NCBI GenBank assembly: GCA_036388675.1 | Contig: DASVRI010000039.1 | Coordinates: forward strand, 62,001 to 126,000 | Length of the DNA: 64,000 nucleotides | Source: DASVUS01 sp036388675 | GTDB lineage: Bacteria > Armatimonadota > Abditibacteriia > Abditibacteriales > Abditibacteriaceae | Direction of reading: 5' to 3' | Shown: positions 1 to 9,079 of the stretch, one piece after another | How positions within the stretch are numbered: the first letter of the stretch is position 1 | Layout: every line of letters starts with the position of its first letter | Notes under the pieces: model-generated | Told to the model about the DNA's origin: nothing | Seen by the model: the letters and a program-made list of their open reading frames with translations, nothing else | The model's database searches: none | Translations under genes and position numbers: made by a program

Positions 1-2
1 GT

Positions 3-1817
3 TCGTTGGTGCCAGGAGAAGATGTTGAGGTGCGTATTCGCAGCGGCAATCGCGCCGAAACGCCGTTCTTGATAGCGCGACGCAAGGATGGGCAGGAGAT
101 CGGGCGACTTCAACTCGATTTCGGATTGCCCGTTCTTTATCGTCGCTTTTCCGATAACAAGACCAATCAATATCAGCCACAAAATGATGTCGGCTTTCTT
201 ATAAGTCAGGACAATAACAGCGCCAAATACTACCTGAAGTTCAAGAAGGACACGGCGCGCGGCGATGTCAATGGTAACTGGGCGCCGGTCATCGGGCATG
301 AGTTGCAGATATTCCCTTGGGAGTCGGATGGGACTCTATACAAAACCCAACGCATCACCACTCCGATGGAATTGGCGCAGTATGTTCGCGTCATCAATCC
401 AGATGAACCAGAGGCGAAACAATGCATCCTGACCACGCGCGCTGATGGCTCAGTTTTATTCCGTCTTCAATATGGCTCAAAGAAAGGCGGCGTTTACGTC
501 CTTACTGCAGACGATTTGACTGCGCCATACAACGAAGACTACCGTTCTCCCGATACTCCTCTTTCGCAAGCGCTACCTGAGTACTCACAAATAGAGAAAC
601 CCCAGTGGATGGAAGTGCCCGTAGATTTATCACTGCGCATTTTGTGGCACGTTCTCGAACAGGTTCCGGCCAAAAACACAACGCCATTCGCATGGAAAGA
701 CGCGCGGGGTGGTAACTGGAGCGAAGATCGTTCTTTAGAGGTGCCGGATAATAATACAAACACTTCACCCTTCCGGTTTTCATCCGATGCGAATCATGTG
801 CTTTTCAAGCTGATAAACCCAAACCCGGTAAGTCCTTCTGATTGGTGTTATGACCTGGCAATAAGTGATCTCAGGGACGGGACAACACGCCGTTTGATCG
901 AATGCGTCTTTGCCAGCGAACCCTCACCGGACGGAAAGAACCTGGCTGCGGTATTCGGCTCTCTAGGAAACAGCCAGGAGCCATTTGTCCCTCAATTTTC
1001 CACGTCCGTTGTGGGAATAGGCATACCGAAGTTTGCAATACATGGAGGAGGCAATCTTGTGTGGACCAAAGTGGGCGATTTGCTGGAAACAGAAGTTTCT
1101 TATACCGATGACACGGCTGATGTCCGATTAGGCAGAATACGTCAGACACCAAACATCTCGCGCACCTCCTATAATGCGGCCGCTCCGGCTAAGACGACAT
1201 GGCAGACATACGCTGCGTCTCCGGTGCCTTCGCCCGATGGTCGGCACATCGCCTTCGTTGGGCCGGAACTTGCCGCTGACGGTACATGGCGAGACACCTC
1301 ACCCGTATTGCATATCGCAAATGACGATGGCACACAGCGTCGCGCTCTGACACGCATCTATGCCCCTGGCGAGTGGTACTATCCTCTTCACATGAATTCT
1401 CCGGGCGAGAAGCAATCGGCTTATTGGTCGCCGGACGGAGAAACACTGTACTCCTGGAGTTTTCATACTTCCATTAAGGAACCTTCAACTTCTGGTGGCA
1501 AGGCCTTGCTGAATAAAACGATTCCAGTAGAACTTCAATTGACTGCCTATGATGCCGAAAGTGGTGCAAAACGCAACATCTCAGCTTTCAAAGCCACATA
1601 TACTCGCTGGAGTAAGTACGACTTTCCCGAACTAAGCGATTTCAAAGCACTTGGCGTTAGCCGTAACGGCAAGTATTTTCTGTTTGCCCGCACCAAGCGC
1701 ATACTTGAAAAGAACATCGATAAAGTGGCGGCCTCTCTGCACGCCATTCGCGTCTCCGATGGCAATCTGTTTACCTTAGCAGTACTCAACAATTCCTTTG
1801 AAGTCGCGCCACTTTAA
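3..1817 (+). CDS. Beta-propeller (TolB/PD40-like) protein, 5' end outside window
   Basis: The reading frame is open at the left edge, so the first visible TTG (position 6) is probably not the true start and the gene is partial. About 604 residues are visible. The second half carries PD40/WD40-like propeller blades, recognisable by SPDGKNLAAV (about residue 306), SPDGRHIAFV (about 405) and SPDGETLYSW (about 475). The first 250 residues resemble nothing I can name. Such propellers usually mediate protein or ligand contacts, often outside the cytoplasm, but no signal peptide can be judged here. The stop lies 39 bases before the HerA-like gene on the same strand. One GAGTACTC lies in frame as Glu-Tyr-Ser (579). 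Function unknown. Confidence 0.7.
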   Translation, partial: SLVPGEDVEVRIRSGNRAETPFLIARRKDGQEIGRLQLDFGLPVLYRRFSDNKTNQYQPQNDVGFLISQDNNSAKYYLKFKKDTARGDVNGNWAPVIGHELQIFPWESDGTLYKTQRITTPMELAQYVRVINPDEPEAKQCILTTRADGSVLFRLQYGSKKGGVYVLTADDLTAPYNEDYRSPDTPLSQALPEYSQIEKPQWMEVPVDLSLRILWHVLEQVPAKNTTPFAWKDARGGNWSEDRSLEVPDNNTNTSPFRFSSDANHVLFKLINPNPVSPSDWCYDLAISDLRDGTTRRLIECVFASEPSPDGKNLAAVFGSLGNSQEPFVPQFSTSVVGIGIPKFAIHGGGNLVWTKVGDLLETEVSYTDDTADVRLGRIRQTPNISRTSYNAAAPAKTTWQTYAASPVPSPDGRHIAFVGPELAADGTWRDTSPVLHIANDDGTQRRALTRIYAPGEWYYPLHMNSPGEKQSAYWSPDGETLYSWSFHTSIKEPSTSGGKALLNKTIPVELQLTAYDAESGAKRNISAFKATYTRWSKYDFPELSDFKALGVSRNGKYFLFARTKRILEKNIDKVAASLHAIRVSDGNLFTLAVLNNSFEVAPL

Positions 1818-1856
1818 GGTGCTACTGCCAGCAATTCTTGGATTCAAATTTTCACC

Positions 1857-3677
1857 ATGCAGGACACTAAAAAATCAATTGGCGTCATAACACGCGGTTC
1901 GCTGGAAAAGGGCGTCGAGATGAAACTCCATCCCGACGAATCGGTGGAAGATATCAAGGCAGGGACGTTTCTTGTCGTGCGCGGGCAGAACTATGAATTC
2001 TTCTCGATGATTACCGATGTGACGCTTGATTCCAGCAACAACGACATTCTGCTGCACCCGCCCGACGAAGAAGAAGAGTTACTGCTCAAAGTGCTGCAAG
2101 GCGCCGCCATTTACACCACGGTCAAGCTGAAACCGATGCTGATGCTTCCCATTGCAGCGCGGAGATTGCCGACTGCCGACTCCAACGGCAGTGACTTCAG
2201 CGTGAATGACGACTGGGCTTCGCAAAAAGTGAAGCACCTGAATGGAGTACTCGCCACTGGTCTGAACGGCACGAACGGAGTAGCGCACAACGGCGGCGCC
2301 CGGTCTGTAGCCGGCAAGGACGAAGCGCTTCCGGTCAAGACAGTGCCGACGCACTTTTCCCGTGTTTATCGCGCCTGTGAAGAGGACGTAGCGCGCATTT
2401 TCGGGCGCGAAGACAAGGCCAATTCCGATTGGTTCAACGTCGGCAGCCCGATTGACATGGAAACGCCGGTATGCCTGAACCTGCCGAAGTTCGTGGAGCG
2501 CAGCAATGGCATTTTCGGCAAAAGCGGCACTGGCAAAACGTTTTTAACGCGCACCGTGTTGTGCGGCCTGATTCACCATCAGCCCGATGTGGTAAATCTC
2601 ATTTTCGATGCGCACAACGAATATGGCTGGGAAGCGCGCAGCGAAGGCGGCACTCCAGTTAAAGGTTTATGTCAGATTTTCGGCAAGAACAAAGTCAAAA
2701 TTTATTCGCTGGACGCCGAATCGAGCCGCGCGCGTAACGTCGGCCACGTCGAAGAAGTGAAAATTCCGCTGGGCGAAATCATGCCGGACGATTTGCTTTC
2801 GATGCAGCGCGAATTAAACCTGGCCGACGCCGCAGCGGAATCGGCCTACCTAGTGCGCAACCGCTTCGGCAAAGACTGGCTGTTGAAGCTGCTCGACCTG
2901 GGCAGTGATGAAGACCTGGGCAACGAAGCGGCGCTTACGCTGGCGCAGCAGGTCGGCGGGCACGAAGGCAGCGTTTCGGCCTTGCAGCGCAAGCTGAAGT
3001 CGTCGCTGGTGCGCAACAGCAAGCTGTTGCCGTTCCTCACTGAAAAACCCGTCGGGCGCGATATCCTCGATACCATGCTGCACGACATCCAGATGGGCAC
3101 CAACATTGTGCTGGAGTTCGGCAGCCAGCAGTCGTCGCTTGTGTATTTGCTGGTGGCGAATGTGCTGACGCGCCGCCTGCACGCGCACTACGTCAAGGAA
3201 TACGAAGCGTGGGTCGGGCGCGGCATGAAGAAAAGCGACGAGCCGAAGAAGTTGATGATTACCATCGAAGAAGCTCACAAGTTCCTCAACCCACAGGCGG
3301 CGCGCCAGACGATTTTCGGCACCATCGCGCGTGAAATGCGCAAATACTGGGTAACGCTCCTCATCGTCGATCAGCGCCCGAGCGGCATCGACGATGAGAT
3401 TTTGTCGCAGATCGGCACGCGCATCACGGCGCAACTGAACGACGAAGCCGACATCAACGCGGTGCTGACCGGCGTGAACGGCGCCACGGGTTTGAAGGGA
3501 GTACTCGCGCAACTCGACAGCAAGCAGCAGGCGCTCGTGTTGGGCCATAGTGTGCCGATGCCGGTGATGATTCAAACGCGCCGCTACGATAACAGCCTGT
3601 GGAGCACGCTGGGTCGCGGCGACCTGGACGACCCGGATGTGCGCGCCACCAAACTGCGCCAACTGGACGATTTTTAA
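1857..3677 (+). CDS. HerA/DUF87-family ATPase
   Basis: The 606-residue protein has an N-terminal barrel-like part, a Gly/Asn-rich linker near residues 110-165, and a RecA-like motor domain. Seen directly: Walker A GKSGTGKT (about residue 221), FDAHNEYGW shortly after, a Walker B-like ITIEEAHKF (about residue 467), then TLLIVDQRPSGI and GTRITAQL, the usual HerA/DUF87 order. HerA proteins are hexameric DNA translocases that act with NurA nuclease in end resection; other DUF87 members serve in defence or conjugation. No nurA is next to it, so the role is open. Two GAGTACTC copies fall in it, one in the variable linker (2245) and one near the C-terminus (3499). ATG start at 1857. Confidence 0.85.
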   Translation: MQDTKKSIGVITRGSLEKGVEMKLHPDESVEDIKAGTFLVVRGQNYEFFSMITDVTLDSSNNDILLHPPDEEEELLLKVLQGAAIYTTVKLKPMLMLPIAARRLPTADSNGSDFSVNDDWASQKVKHLNGVLATGLNGTNGVAHNGGARSVAGKDEALPVKTVPTHFSRVYRACEEDVARIFGREDKANSDWFNVGSPIDMETPVCLNLPKFVERSNGIFGKSGTGKTFLTRTVLCGLIHHQPDVVNLIFDAHNEYGWEARSEGGTPVKGLCQIFGKNKVKIYSLDAESSRARNVGHVEEVKIPLGEIMPDDLLSMQRELNLADAAAESAYLVRNRFGKDWLLKLLDLGSDEDLGNEAALTLAQQVGGHEGSVSALQRKLKSSLVRNSKLLPFLTEKPVGRDILDTMLHDIQMGTNIVLEFGSQQSSLVYLLVANVLTRRLHAHYVKEYEAWVGRGMKKSDEPKKLMITIEEAHKFLNPQAARQTIFGTIAREMRKYWVTLLIVDQRPSGIDDEILSQIGTRITAQLNDEADINAVLTGVNGATGLKGVLAQLDSKQQALVLGHSVPMPVMIQTRRYDNSLWSTLGRGDLDDPDVRATKLRQLDDF

Positions 3678-3720
3678 CATTCGCGCACTGAACTTCGAGT
3701 ACTCGAAACGGATTTTATTA

Positions 3721-4041
3721 TTGAACGTGCTTTTCGTGTGCAGCCGCAATCGAATCCGTAGCGTGACGGCGCAAAGAATGTATGCTGGTCACGCCCGAAT
3801 CGTGGTGCGTTCGGCGGGAACGGCTTCGAGCGCTCGACACAGAATCAGTGCCGACGATATATTATGGGCCGGCCTTATTTTCGCCTTTGAAGCGCGTCAC
3901 AAGCAACAAATTCAGCAGCGATTCGGCGCATTACTGCAATCACGCCCGGTGTTAGTACTCGACATTCCCGATGAATACCAATTGATGGACGAAGAACTCG
4001 TTGAAGAAATCGCCGCACAGGTGCAACCGCTTCTGCCGTAA
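3721..4041 (+). CDS. Short low-molecular-weight protein tyrosine phosphatase-like protein
   Basis: About 106 residues beginning LNVLFVCSRNRIRS. The CX5RS loop (CSRNRIRS) is the phosphatase P-loop of the LMW-PTP fold, and the C-terminal LDIPDEYQLMD matches the short 105-110 residue bacterial subfamily. The expected product hydrolyses phosphotyrosine or a related phosphoester; the substrate is unknown. I chose the TTG at 3721 because the P-loop strand begins just after it. An upstream in-frame ATG (3637) lies inside the HerA-like gene and would add an unrelated leader. A GAGTACTC (3697) sits between the two genes just before the start. Confidence 0.7.
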   Translation: MNVLFVCSRNRIRSVTAQRMYAGHARIVVRSAGTASSARHRISADDILWAGLIFAFEARHKQQIQQRFGALLQSRPVLVLDIPDEYQLMDEELVEEIAAQVQPLLP

Positions 4042-4175
4042 GATTCTGCGGTGCCTCAAAATGTAGTGGGCGGCCAAGGTTCAACATCACTCCCAGTGCT
4101 AAATAAGCGATCACCGGTAAACTACGCTCGATTTCTGTATCTGCCGCGCCGTCCTGATAAAATTAATGTGTCCTT

Positions 4176-4769
4176 ATGAGATTTGGTTGCAAGCAGGGCT
4201 GCGCGCTGGGCGTAGTGATATTAATCGGCGCAGCGGGTTATTTCGCGTGGTCGTGGCAAACGCGTGCTCATCCGCGCCTGGGTGAAGATTTCACCAAGTT
4301 GACGCCGGCACAGAAAAGCCAGCGCCGGGCCGAAGCGCAGCAGTTGGAAGGACAAGTGCGCGACCTGGCCGAGGCCGCGAAACGCCACGAGCGCAAGCCG
4401 TTTTCGATTCAGGTGAGTGAAGCGCAATTGAATACGCTGTTGCAGGATCGCCTTGACACCTCGAAGTTTCCGATTCGCCAACTGCGCGCCGGTTTGTCGC
4501 CCGACTTGCTGTCGCTGCAAGGACGAATACTCTATAAAGGCTTCGATGCCACAGTGACGCTGCAAGGCAATATCACAGTGACCGACAGCAGATTGCAGTT
4601 TAAATCCGACTCACTCTCGGTCGATGGCTTTCCCGTCGGCTCGCTGAAGCAAAAAATTGATCGTGAAGTAACGCAGGCACTTAACCGTTTGCTGCAAGAA
4701 GCGCCGGGCCGTGTCGAAAACGTAACCATCGGTGACGGGCAGATGACGATTTCCGGCGTCACAAACTAA
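4176..4769 (+). CDS. Membrane-anchored hypothetical protein
   Basis: This 197-residue protein has a Cys-containing N-terminus followed by a single hydrophobic segment (about residues 9-26), suggesting an inner-membrane anchor with the rest outside the cytoplasm. A charged Gln/Arg/Glu stretch (about 40-75) looks helical. The rest has alternating hydrophobic strands (ILYKGFDATVTLQG) like small lipid-binding or DUF2140/YpmS-like domains; the phrase VSEAQLNTLL is also reminiscent of those. This is resemblance only. It is followed after 61 bases by the MscS-like gene. Function not assigned. Confidence 0.6.
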   Translation: MRFGCKQGCALGVVILIGAAGYFAWSWQTRAHPRLGEDFTKLTPAQKSQRRAEAQQLEGQVRDLAEAAKRHERKPFSIQVSEAQLNTLLQDRLDTSKFPIRQLRAGLSPDLLSLQGRILYKGFDATVTLQGNITVTDSRLQFKSDSLSVDGFPVGSLKQKIDREVTQALNRLLQEAPGRVENVTIGDGQMTISGVTN

Positions 4770-4830
4770 GTGGTGCAGGCAACCCGAACCGTCGCAGCGA
4801 ACTCACATCGAAGCCAGGAGCAACTTTTAC

Positions 4831-5445
4831 ATGAACCTTCAAGCCGAATTAGCCTATCGCTTACCCGGACTGATTACAAAAGCCGCCTACGTCATTTGCA
4901 TCGCCGTTGTCTTCGAGTTCATTGCATGGTGGCTGGGGCGACGCATCGAAAAGCTGACTGCGCCGTTCATCACGCAAGACGCCACGCGCGAGGCCAGTTG
5001 GCGCGTGCGACGCCGGGCCGTGCTGCGCCAGACACCGAAGATTATTTCGCGCACCATCTGCTATACCATCGCGGTGATTCTGGTGTTCGATGTTTTCGGC
5101 GTACCTGTTCTGCCGCTTTCTCTGGCTGTGGGCGCCGTGGTGGCGCTGTTTGGCGCCGCCGCCATGCCACTCTTGCGCGACACAACACAGGGCTACTTTC
5201 TGCTGGCCGAAGACTCGCTGGCGGTGGGCGATGTGGTCGATATTGATGGGCATCGTGGCATTGTCGAAAAGCTGACGCTGCGCGGTACCTGGCTGCGCGA
5301 TGAGCAAGGACTGGCGCATATCCTGTCCAACCGAGACATCACTAATGTGGTGGTGCATCGCCGCCGTCAGGAAAAGCCCGAAGCCTCCTCTGCTGACACC
5401 AACGCCTCACCACCCAAGGCGCAGCGTGCGTCATCCAAGTCCTGA
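4831..5445 (+). CDS. Small MscS-family mechanosensitive channel protein
   Basis: The 204-residue protein has two to three hydrophobic helices (about residues 10-35, 70-90 and 90-115) followed by a compact beta domain. The pore-lining helix is Ala/Gly-rich (LAVGAVVALFGAAAMPLL) and leads into the typical LAEDSLAVGDVVDIDGHRGIVEKLTLRGTWLR region of the MscS middle beta domain. A charged, disordered tail follows. It is shorter than E. coli MscS and lacks most of the C-terminal vestibule. Likely role: tension-gated channel or related membrane pore. The ATG at 4831 follows GGAG at 4818-4821. A longer overlapping frame from 4770 is out of frame and shows no family motif. Confidence 0.8.
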   Translation: MNLQAELAYRLPGLITKAAYVICIAVVFEFIAWWLGRRIEKLTAPFITQDATREASWRVRRRAVLRQTPKIISRTICYTIAVILVFDVFGVPVLPLSLAVGAVVALFGAAAMPLLRDTTQGYFLLAEDSLAVGDVVDIDGHRGIVEKLTLRGTWLRDEQGLAHILSNRDITNVVVHRRRQEKPEASSADTNASPPKAQRASSKS

Positions 5446-5472
5446 TACGACAGATGTTATGTTCAAGTTAGC

Positions 5473-5495
5473 GAGTACTCGCAACACGAGTACTC
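5473..5495. repeat. Tandem pair of GAGTACTC palindromes upstream of recG
   Basis: Two copies of the palindrome lie at 5473-5480 and 5488-5495, centre to centre 15 bases apart, both flanked as CGAGTACTCG, 17 bases before the recG start. This is the only close pair in the window. Confidence 0.9.
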
Positions 5496-5511
5496 GCCAA
5501 TCTCATTCTTG

Positions 5512-8079
5512 ATGTTTTCCGCGACACTTCAAAAGCTTCGTAAACCATTGACGGCTGAAAGCAAACTCGGCTTCAGTAACAGCGCCGTAATCGGCGGGCT
5601 GGACGCCTACATTTGCGGCGAACTCGAACGCGCTTTAAATGCCGTAACACCCGTCACCGCCCCGGAAGCCACAGAGACAAGCGGCACTCCCGCGCAAGCC
5701 GAGTTTCGTTTGCAGCGTTTACTGGTGATGTGGCAGCGCTACGCTGACAGCGACATCATGGAGCGCCGCAATATCGTGCAGGAATCGGTGCAATTGCTGG
5801 AAGAGTTGCAGGCGGAGTTGGGTGATGCCGCAGTTGACGGCCCGGTTACACCAAAGGCAATTGCCAAGACGCCCGTTGCATCAAACGAGTACTCGCAAGC
5901 CGCCAGCCGCAACGGCATTGAGACCACAATAAGCGCATCTGCTGAAGCCTCAAAACCAAAGCCCGAAAACCAAAGCGCCAAAGCAGACAACTGCTCGCTC
6001 GATACCGAGTTGACTTATCTCAAAGGCGTCGGCCCCAAGCGCGCTGAAGCGTTGAACAAGTTGGGCATGCGCACAGTTTATGACCTGCTCTATTTTTTCC
6101 CGGCGCGCTATGAAGATCGCCGCGTGGTGAAGCCCATAGCGCAAGTGGAAATCGGCGCCAAGGAAAGCATCTGCGCCACGGTTTTGTTTCCGCCGCAAAC
6201 GCGTCGCATGGGCGGGCGCATGGGCAATCGGCCCCTGACCAAAGTGCGCGTGGGCGATGCCAGTGGCCGTGTCGATTTGCAGTGGTGGAACCAGCCCTTT
6301 CGCGAAAAGCAGTTTCAGCCGGGCATGCAGCTTTTCATCTACGGCAAGATCACCGAATTCAACGGCACCTTGCAAATCGATACGCCCGACTTCGAAATTA
6401 TGGGCGAAAACGACACGCTGCAAGTCGGTCGCATCGTGCCCGTTTATCCCATGACCGAAGGTTTGTTTCAAACAGCGGTGCGCCGCGCCATCGCCAACGC
6501 ATTGGAAAAATGCGGCGACAGCGTTGACGAAGTGCTGCCCGAAACAGTGCGTCAACAGTTCGATTTGAAACCGCTGCCGTGGTGCCTGCGCCAGATTCAT
6601 TTTCCCGACGACTGGCAGTTAAAAGAAGAAGCACGCGCGCGCCTGGTCTTCGAAGAGTTGTTTTTGCTGCAAGTCGCTCTCGCGCAAAAGAAAATCGCGG
6701 CGCACGAGGAAGAGATCGGCATCCGTCACATTGTGGAAGACGACAAGATCAAAGATTTCCTCGCGGCTCTCCCCTTTAAGCTGACCGGCGCGCAGCGGCG
6801 CGTGATGAACGAAATCCGAAAAGACCTGAAAAGCCCGCGACCCATGAACCGCCTGCTGCACGGCGATGTCGGCTCAGGAAAGACTATCGTGGCCGCTTAC
6901 GCTTTGTGGACAGCGCATGTCACAGGACATCAGGGCGCCCTGCTTGCCCCGACTGAGATTCTGGCGGAGCAGCATTTTTCCGTCCTATCACGTTTGTTGA
7001 AACCGCTGGGCATCGAAGTCGCGTTGCTGGAAGGATCGCTTAAAGCAGCGCAGAAGCGGCGTATCCAGGCCGACATTGCCGAAGGCCGCGTTTCGGTGAT
7101 TGTTGGTACGCACGCTCTGATTCAGGAAGCGATTGAGTTTCAGAAATTGGGGGTTTGCGTGGTGGATGAACAGCATCGCTTTGGCGTATTGCAGCGCGCG
7201 GCCTTGCAGCAAAAAGGTCAGGGAGGTTTGCGCCCCGATGTGCTCGTCATGACGGCGACACCGATTCCGCGCACCATGGCACTCACGGTTTACGGCGACC
7301 TCGATGTGAGTACTCTGGATGAACTGCCGCCGGGCCGCCAGCCAATTAAAACCGTTTCGATTAAGCCGGCCTCACGTGCTAAGGCTTACAAGTTCGTGTT
7401 GGACGAAGTAAAGCAAGGGCGACAGGCTTACGTGGTTTGCCCGTTGGTCGAAGAATCGGAAAAGCTGGCACAGTTGAAAGCCGCCACTGCACTTGCTGAA
7501 CGCCTGCGCCACGAAGAGTTGCATGACGTGCGCGTCGGACTTTTGCACGGCCAGATGAGCGTTATCGAGCGCGACGAAGAAATGGAACTCTTCCGCGCCG
7601 GAATGCGCGATGTCTTAGTTTCCACAACCGTGATCGAAGTCGGCGTGGACGTGCCCAATGCAACCGTGATGCTGATTGAAGACGCCGAACGCTTCGGCCT
7701 TTCGCAGTTGCACCAGTTGCGCGGTCGTGTCGGGCGCGGCCAGCACAAAAGCACCTGTGTTTTGTTGGGCGATCCAAAAACCGATGAAGGCCGCGCCCGC
7801 ATCAAGGTCATGACCAAAACGCAAAACGGTTTTGAGATCGCGGAGCACGACCTCAACTTGCGTGGCCCCGGCGAGTTCTATGGCACGCGCCAGAGCGGTA
7901 TGCCCGACTTTCGCCTGGCCAACATCATCCGCGATGTAGATGTAATCCAACAAGCGCGCGACGCGGCATTTGAGTTAGTACGCAGCGATCCGCACCTGGA
8001 ACGGGAAGAACATCGAGTACTCAAAGACGCCCTGCAGCGCTTCTGGGGCGAGAAGTTGAATTTGGTGCAGGTGAGTTGA
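5512..8079 (+). CDS. recG: ATP-dependent DNA helicase RecG
   Basis: RecG reverses stalled replication forks and branch-migrates Holliday junctions. The protein (about 855 residues) has a non-conserved N-terminal extension of about 160 residues, then the wedge domain opening LTYLKGVGPKRAEAL, then superfamily 2 helicase motifs: Walker A HGDVGSGKT, the DEQH box in VVDEQHRFGV, TATPIPRT (motif III), and STTVIEVGVDVPNA plus QLRGRVGRG (motifs V and VI). The C-terminal GPGEFYGTRQSG is the typical RecG tail. I prefer ATG 5512 over the TTG directly before it. Three GAGTACTC copies occur inside: 5887 in the variable extension, and 7308 and 8015. It is longer than the usual ~690 residues because of the extension. 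Confidence 0.97.
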   Translation: MFSATLQKLRKPLTAESKLGFSNSAVIGGLDAYICGELERALNAVTPVTAPEATETSGTPAQAEFRLQRLLVMWQRYADSDIMERRNIVQESVQLLEELQAELGDAAVDGPVTPKAIAKTPVASNEYSQAASRNGIETTISASAEASKPKPENQSAKADNCSLDTELTYLKGVGPKRAEALNKLGMRTVYDLLYFFPARYEDRRVVKPIAQVEIGAKESICATVLFPPQTRRMGGRMGNRPLTKVRVGDASGRVDLQWWNQPFREKQFQPGMQLFIYGKITEFNGTLQIDTPDFEIMGENDTLQVGRIVPVYPMTEGLFQTAVRRAIANALEKCGDSVDEVLPETVRQQFDLKPLPWCLRQIHFPDDWQLKEEARARLVFEELFLLQVALAQKKIAAHEEEIGIRHIVEDDKIKDFLAALPFKLTGAQRRVMNEIRKDLKSPRPMNRLLHGDVGSGKTIVAAYALWTAHVTGHQGALLAPTEILAEQHFSVLSRLLKPLGIEVALLEGSLKAAQKRRIQADIAEGRVSVIVGTHALIQEAIEFQKLGVCVVDEQHRFGVLQRAALQQKGQGGLRPDVLVMTATPIPRTMALTVYGDLDVSTLDELPPGRQPIKTVSIKPASRAKAYKFVLDEVKQGRQAYVVCPLVEESEKLAQLKAATALAERLRHEELHDVRVGLLHGQMSVIERDEEMELFRAGMRDVLVSTTVIEVGVDVPNATVMLIEDAERFGLSQLHQLRGRVGRGQHKSTCVLLGDPKTDEGRARIKVMTKTQNGFEIAEHDLNLRGPGEFYGTRQSGMPDFRLANIIRDVDVIQQARDAAFELVRSDPHLEREEHRVLKDALQRFWGEKLNLVQVS

Positions 8080-8143
8080 TACGTTACAGTAATGGCTAAA
8101 AGTAAAGGTGCCTTGTGTTCGTATGCGGGTCGCCTAAGAATGT

Positions 8144-9079
8144 ATGCTTAACCCTATGCCTAAAAATCCTCTCGTCGAAGTTTTTGGCTATAGCGTTTCG
8201 GACATGTCGCCAGAAGCTATAAGACACCGCGCAGGCAGATTGTGTCCCTTTCACAATTCGTCCGGTTTGCACTGCACTAAGGACAGCAAGACTGACCCGC
8301 TAGGGGTTTGCACCGTGTCCCATAGAGACGCACCAGCCATCACTTGTCCTGTGCGATTCCGCCAGGACATGATGATTGTCACTGACGCGGCTCGCTTCTT
8401 TTTTCCGCCGAATACAAGGTATATGGCTCTTACTGAAGTTCGACTGAATGATAAAAATGGAAAATCAGCAGGTAATATCGACATGGTTTTAGTCGCTTTA
8501 AACGATGATGACCAGATCGTTGATTTTGGCGCGCTGGAGGTGCAGGCCGTTTACGTTTCGGGCAATGTGAAGAAACCTTTTAAGCATTACATGAGTGATC
8601 CTGAGGCTCATGCAAACATGGGGTGGCCATCGCCTGGTTATCCAAAACCTGATTACCTCTCGTCGTCACGCAAACGTCTTGCACCACAGTTAATTTTCAA
8701 AGGCGGCATTCTCAACAGTTGGAAAAAGAAAATGGCAGTCGTAGTTCATACTTCGTTTTTCGAGCAGTTGCCGACCTTACCTGAAGTCGATGCTGTAAAC
8801 GCAGAAATCGCCTGGCTCACATATGACCTCAATTTAGACATTGCTACCAATCGCTATAAGCTAGAAGCTGCAACGACATGTTACACAAGTTTTCAAGATG
8901 CACTGAACGCGATCACCGTTGCCGATGCAGGAGATGTAGGCGTATTCATCAAAACACTGCAAGACAGGATTAAAAACGGCAAGATAATGGGCACGCCTCC
9001 AGCATCGGAATTACCGCCGGATGTGGAGCCACCGCTTGGTTTGCTTCAAGGACAGGACGCCGAGACGGAGGACTTTTAA
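8144..9079 (+). CDS. NotI-family-like restriction endonuclease (candidate)
   Basis: A 311-residue protein starting MLNPMPKNPLVEVFGYSVSD. The N-terminal region has four spaced cysteines, in CPFH, LHCTKD, GVCTVSH and ITCPVR. This matches the arrangement recalled for the NotI family, where a Cys4 site holds an iron next to the nuclease domain. A following FGALEVQAVYV fits a PD-(D/E)xK-type catalytic strand (Glu-x-Gln). It overlaps the downstream adenine methyltransferase by one base, which strongly supports restriction-modification. The gene looks more AT-rich than its neighbours and contains no GAGTACTC, consistent with recent transfer. Start could be ATG 8144 or 8156. Specificity cannot be read from the sequence. 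Confidence 0.65.
   Translation: MLNPMPKNPLVEVFGYSVSDMSPEAIRHRAGRLCPFHNSSGLHCTKDSKTDPLGVCTVSHRDAPAITCPVRFRQDMMIVTDAARFFFPPNTRYMALTEVRLNDKNGKSAGNIDMVLVALNDDDQIVDFGALEVQAVYVSGNVKKPFKHYMSDPEAHANMGWPSPGYPKPDYLSSSRKRLAPQLIFKGGILNSWKKKMAVVVHTSFFEQLPTLPEVDAVNAEIAWLTYDLNLDIATNRYKLEAATTCYTSFQDALNAITVADAGDVGVFIKTLQDRIKNGKIMGTPPASELPPDVEPPLGLLQGQDAETEDF

Noticed and set aside
1176..1183. A NotI site (GCGGCCGC)
   Set aside because: One occurrence says nothing about the specificity of the NotI-like enzyme.
2850..3749. 299-codon minus-strand frame opposite the HerA-like gene
   Set aside because: Arg/Gln/His-rich shadow without recognisable motif.
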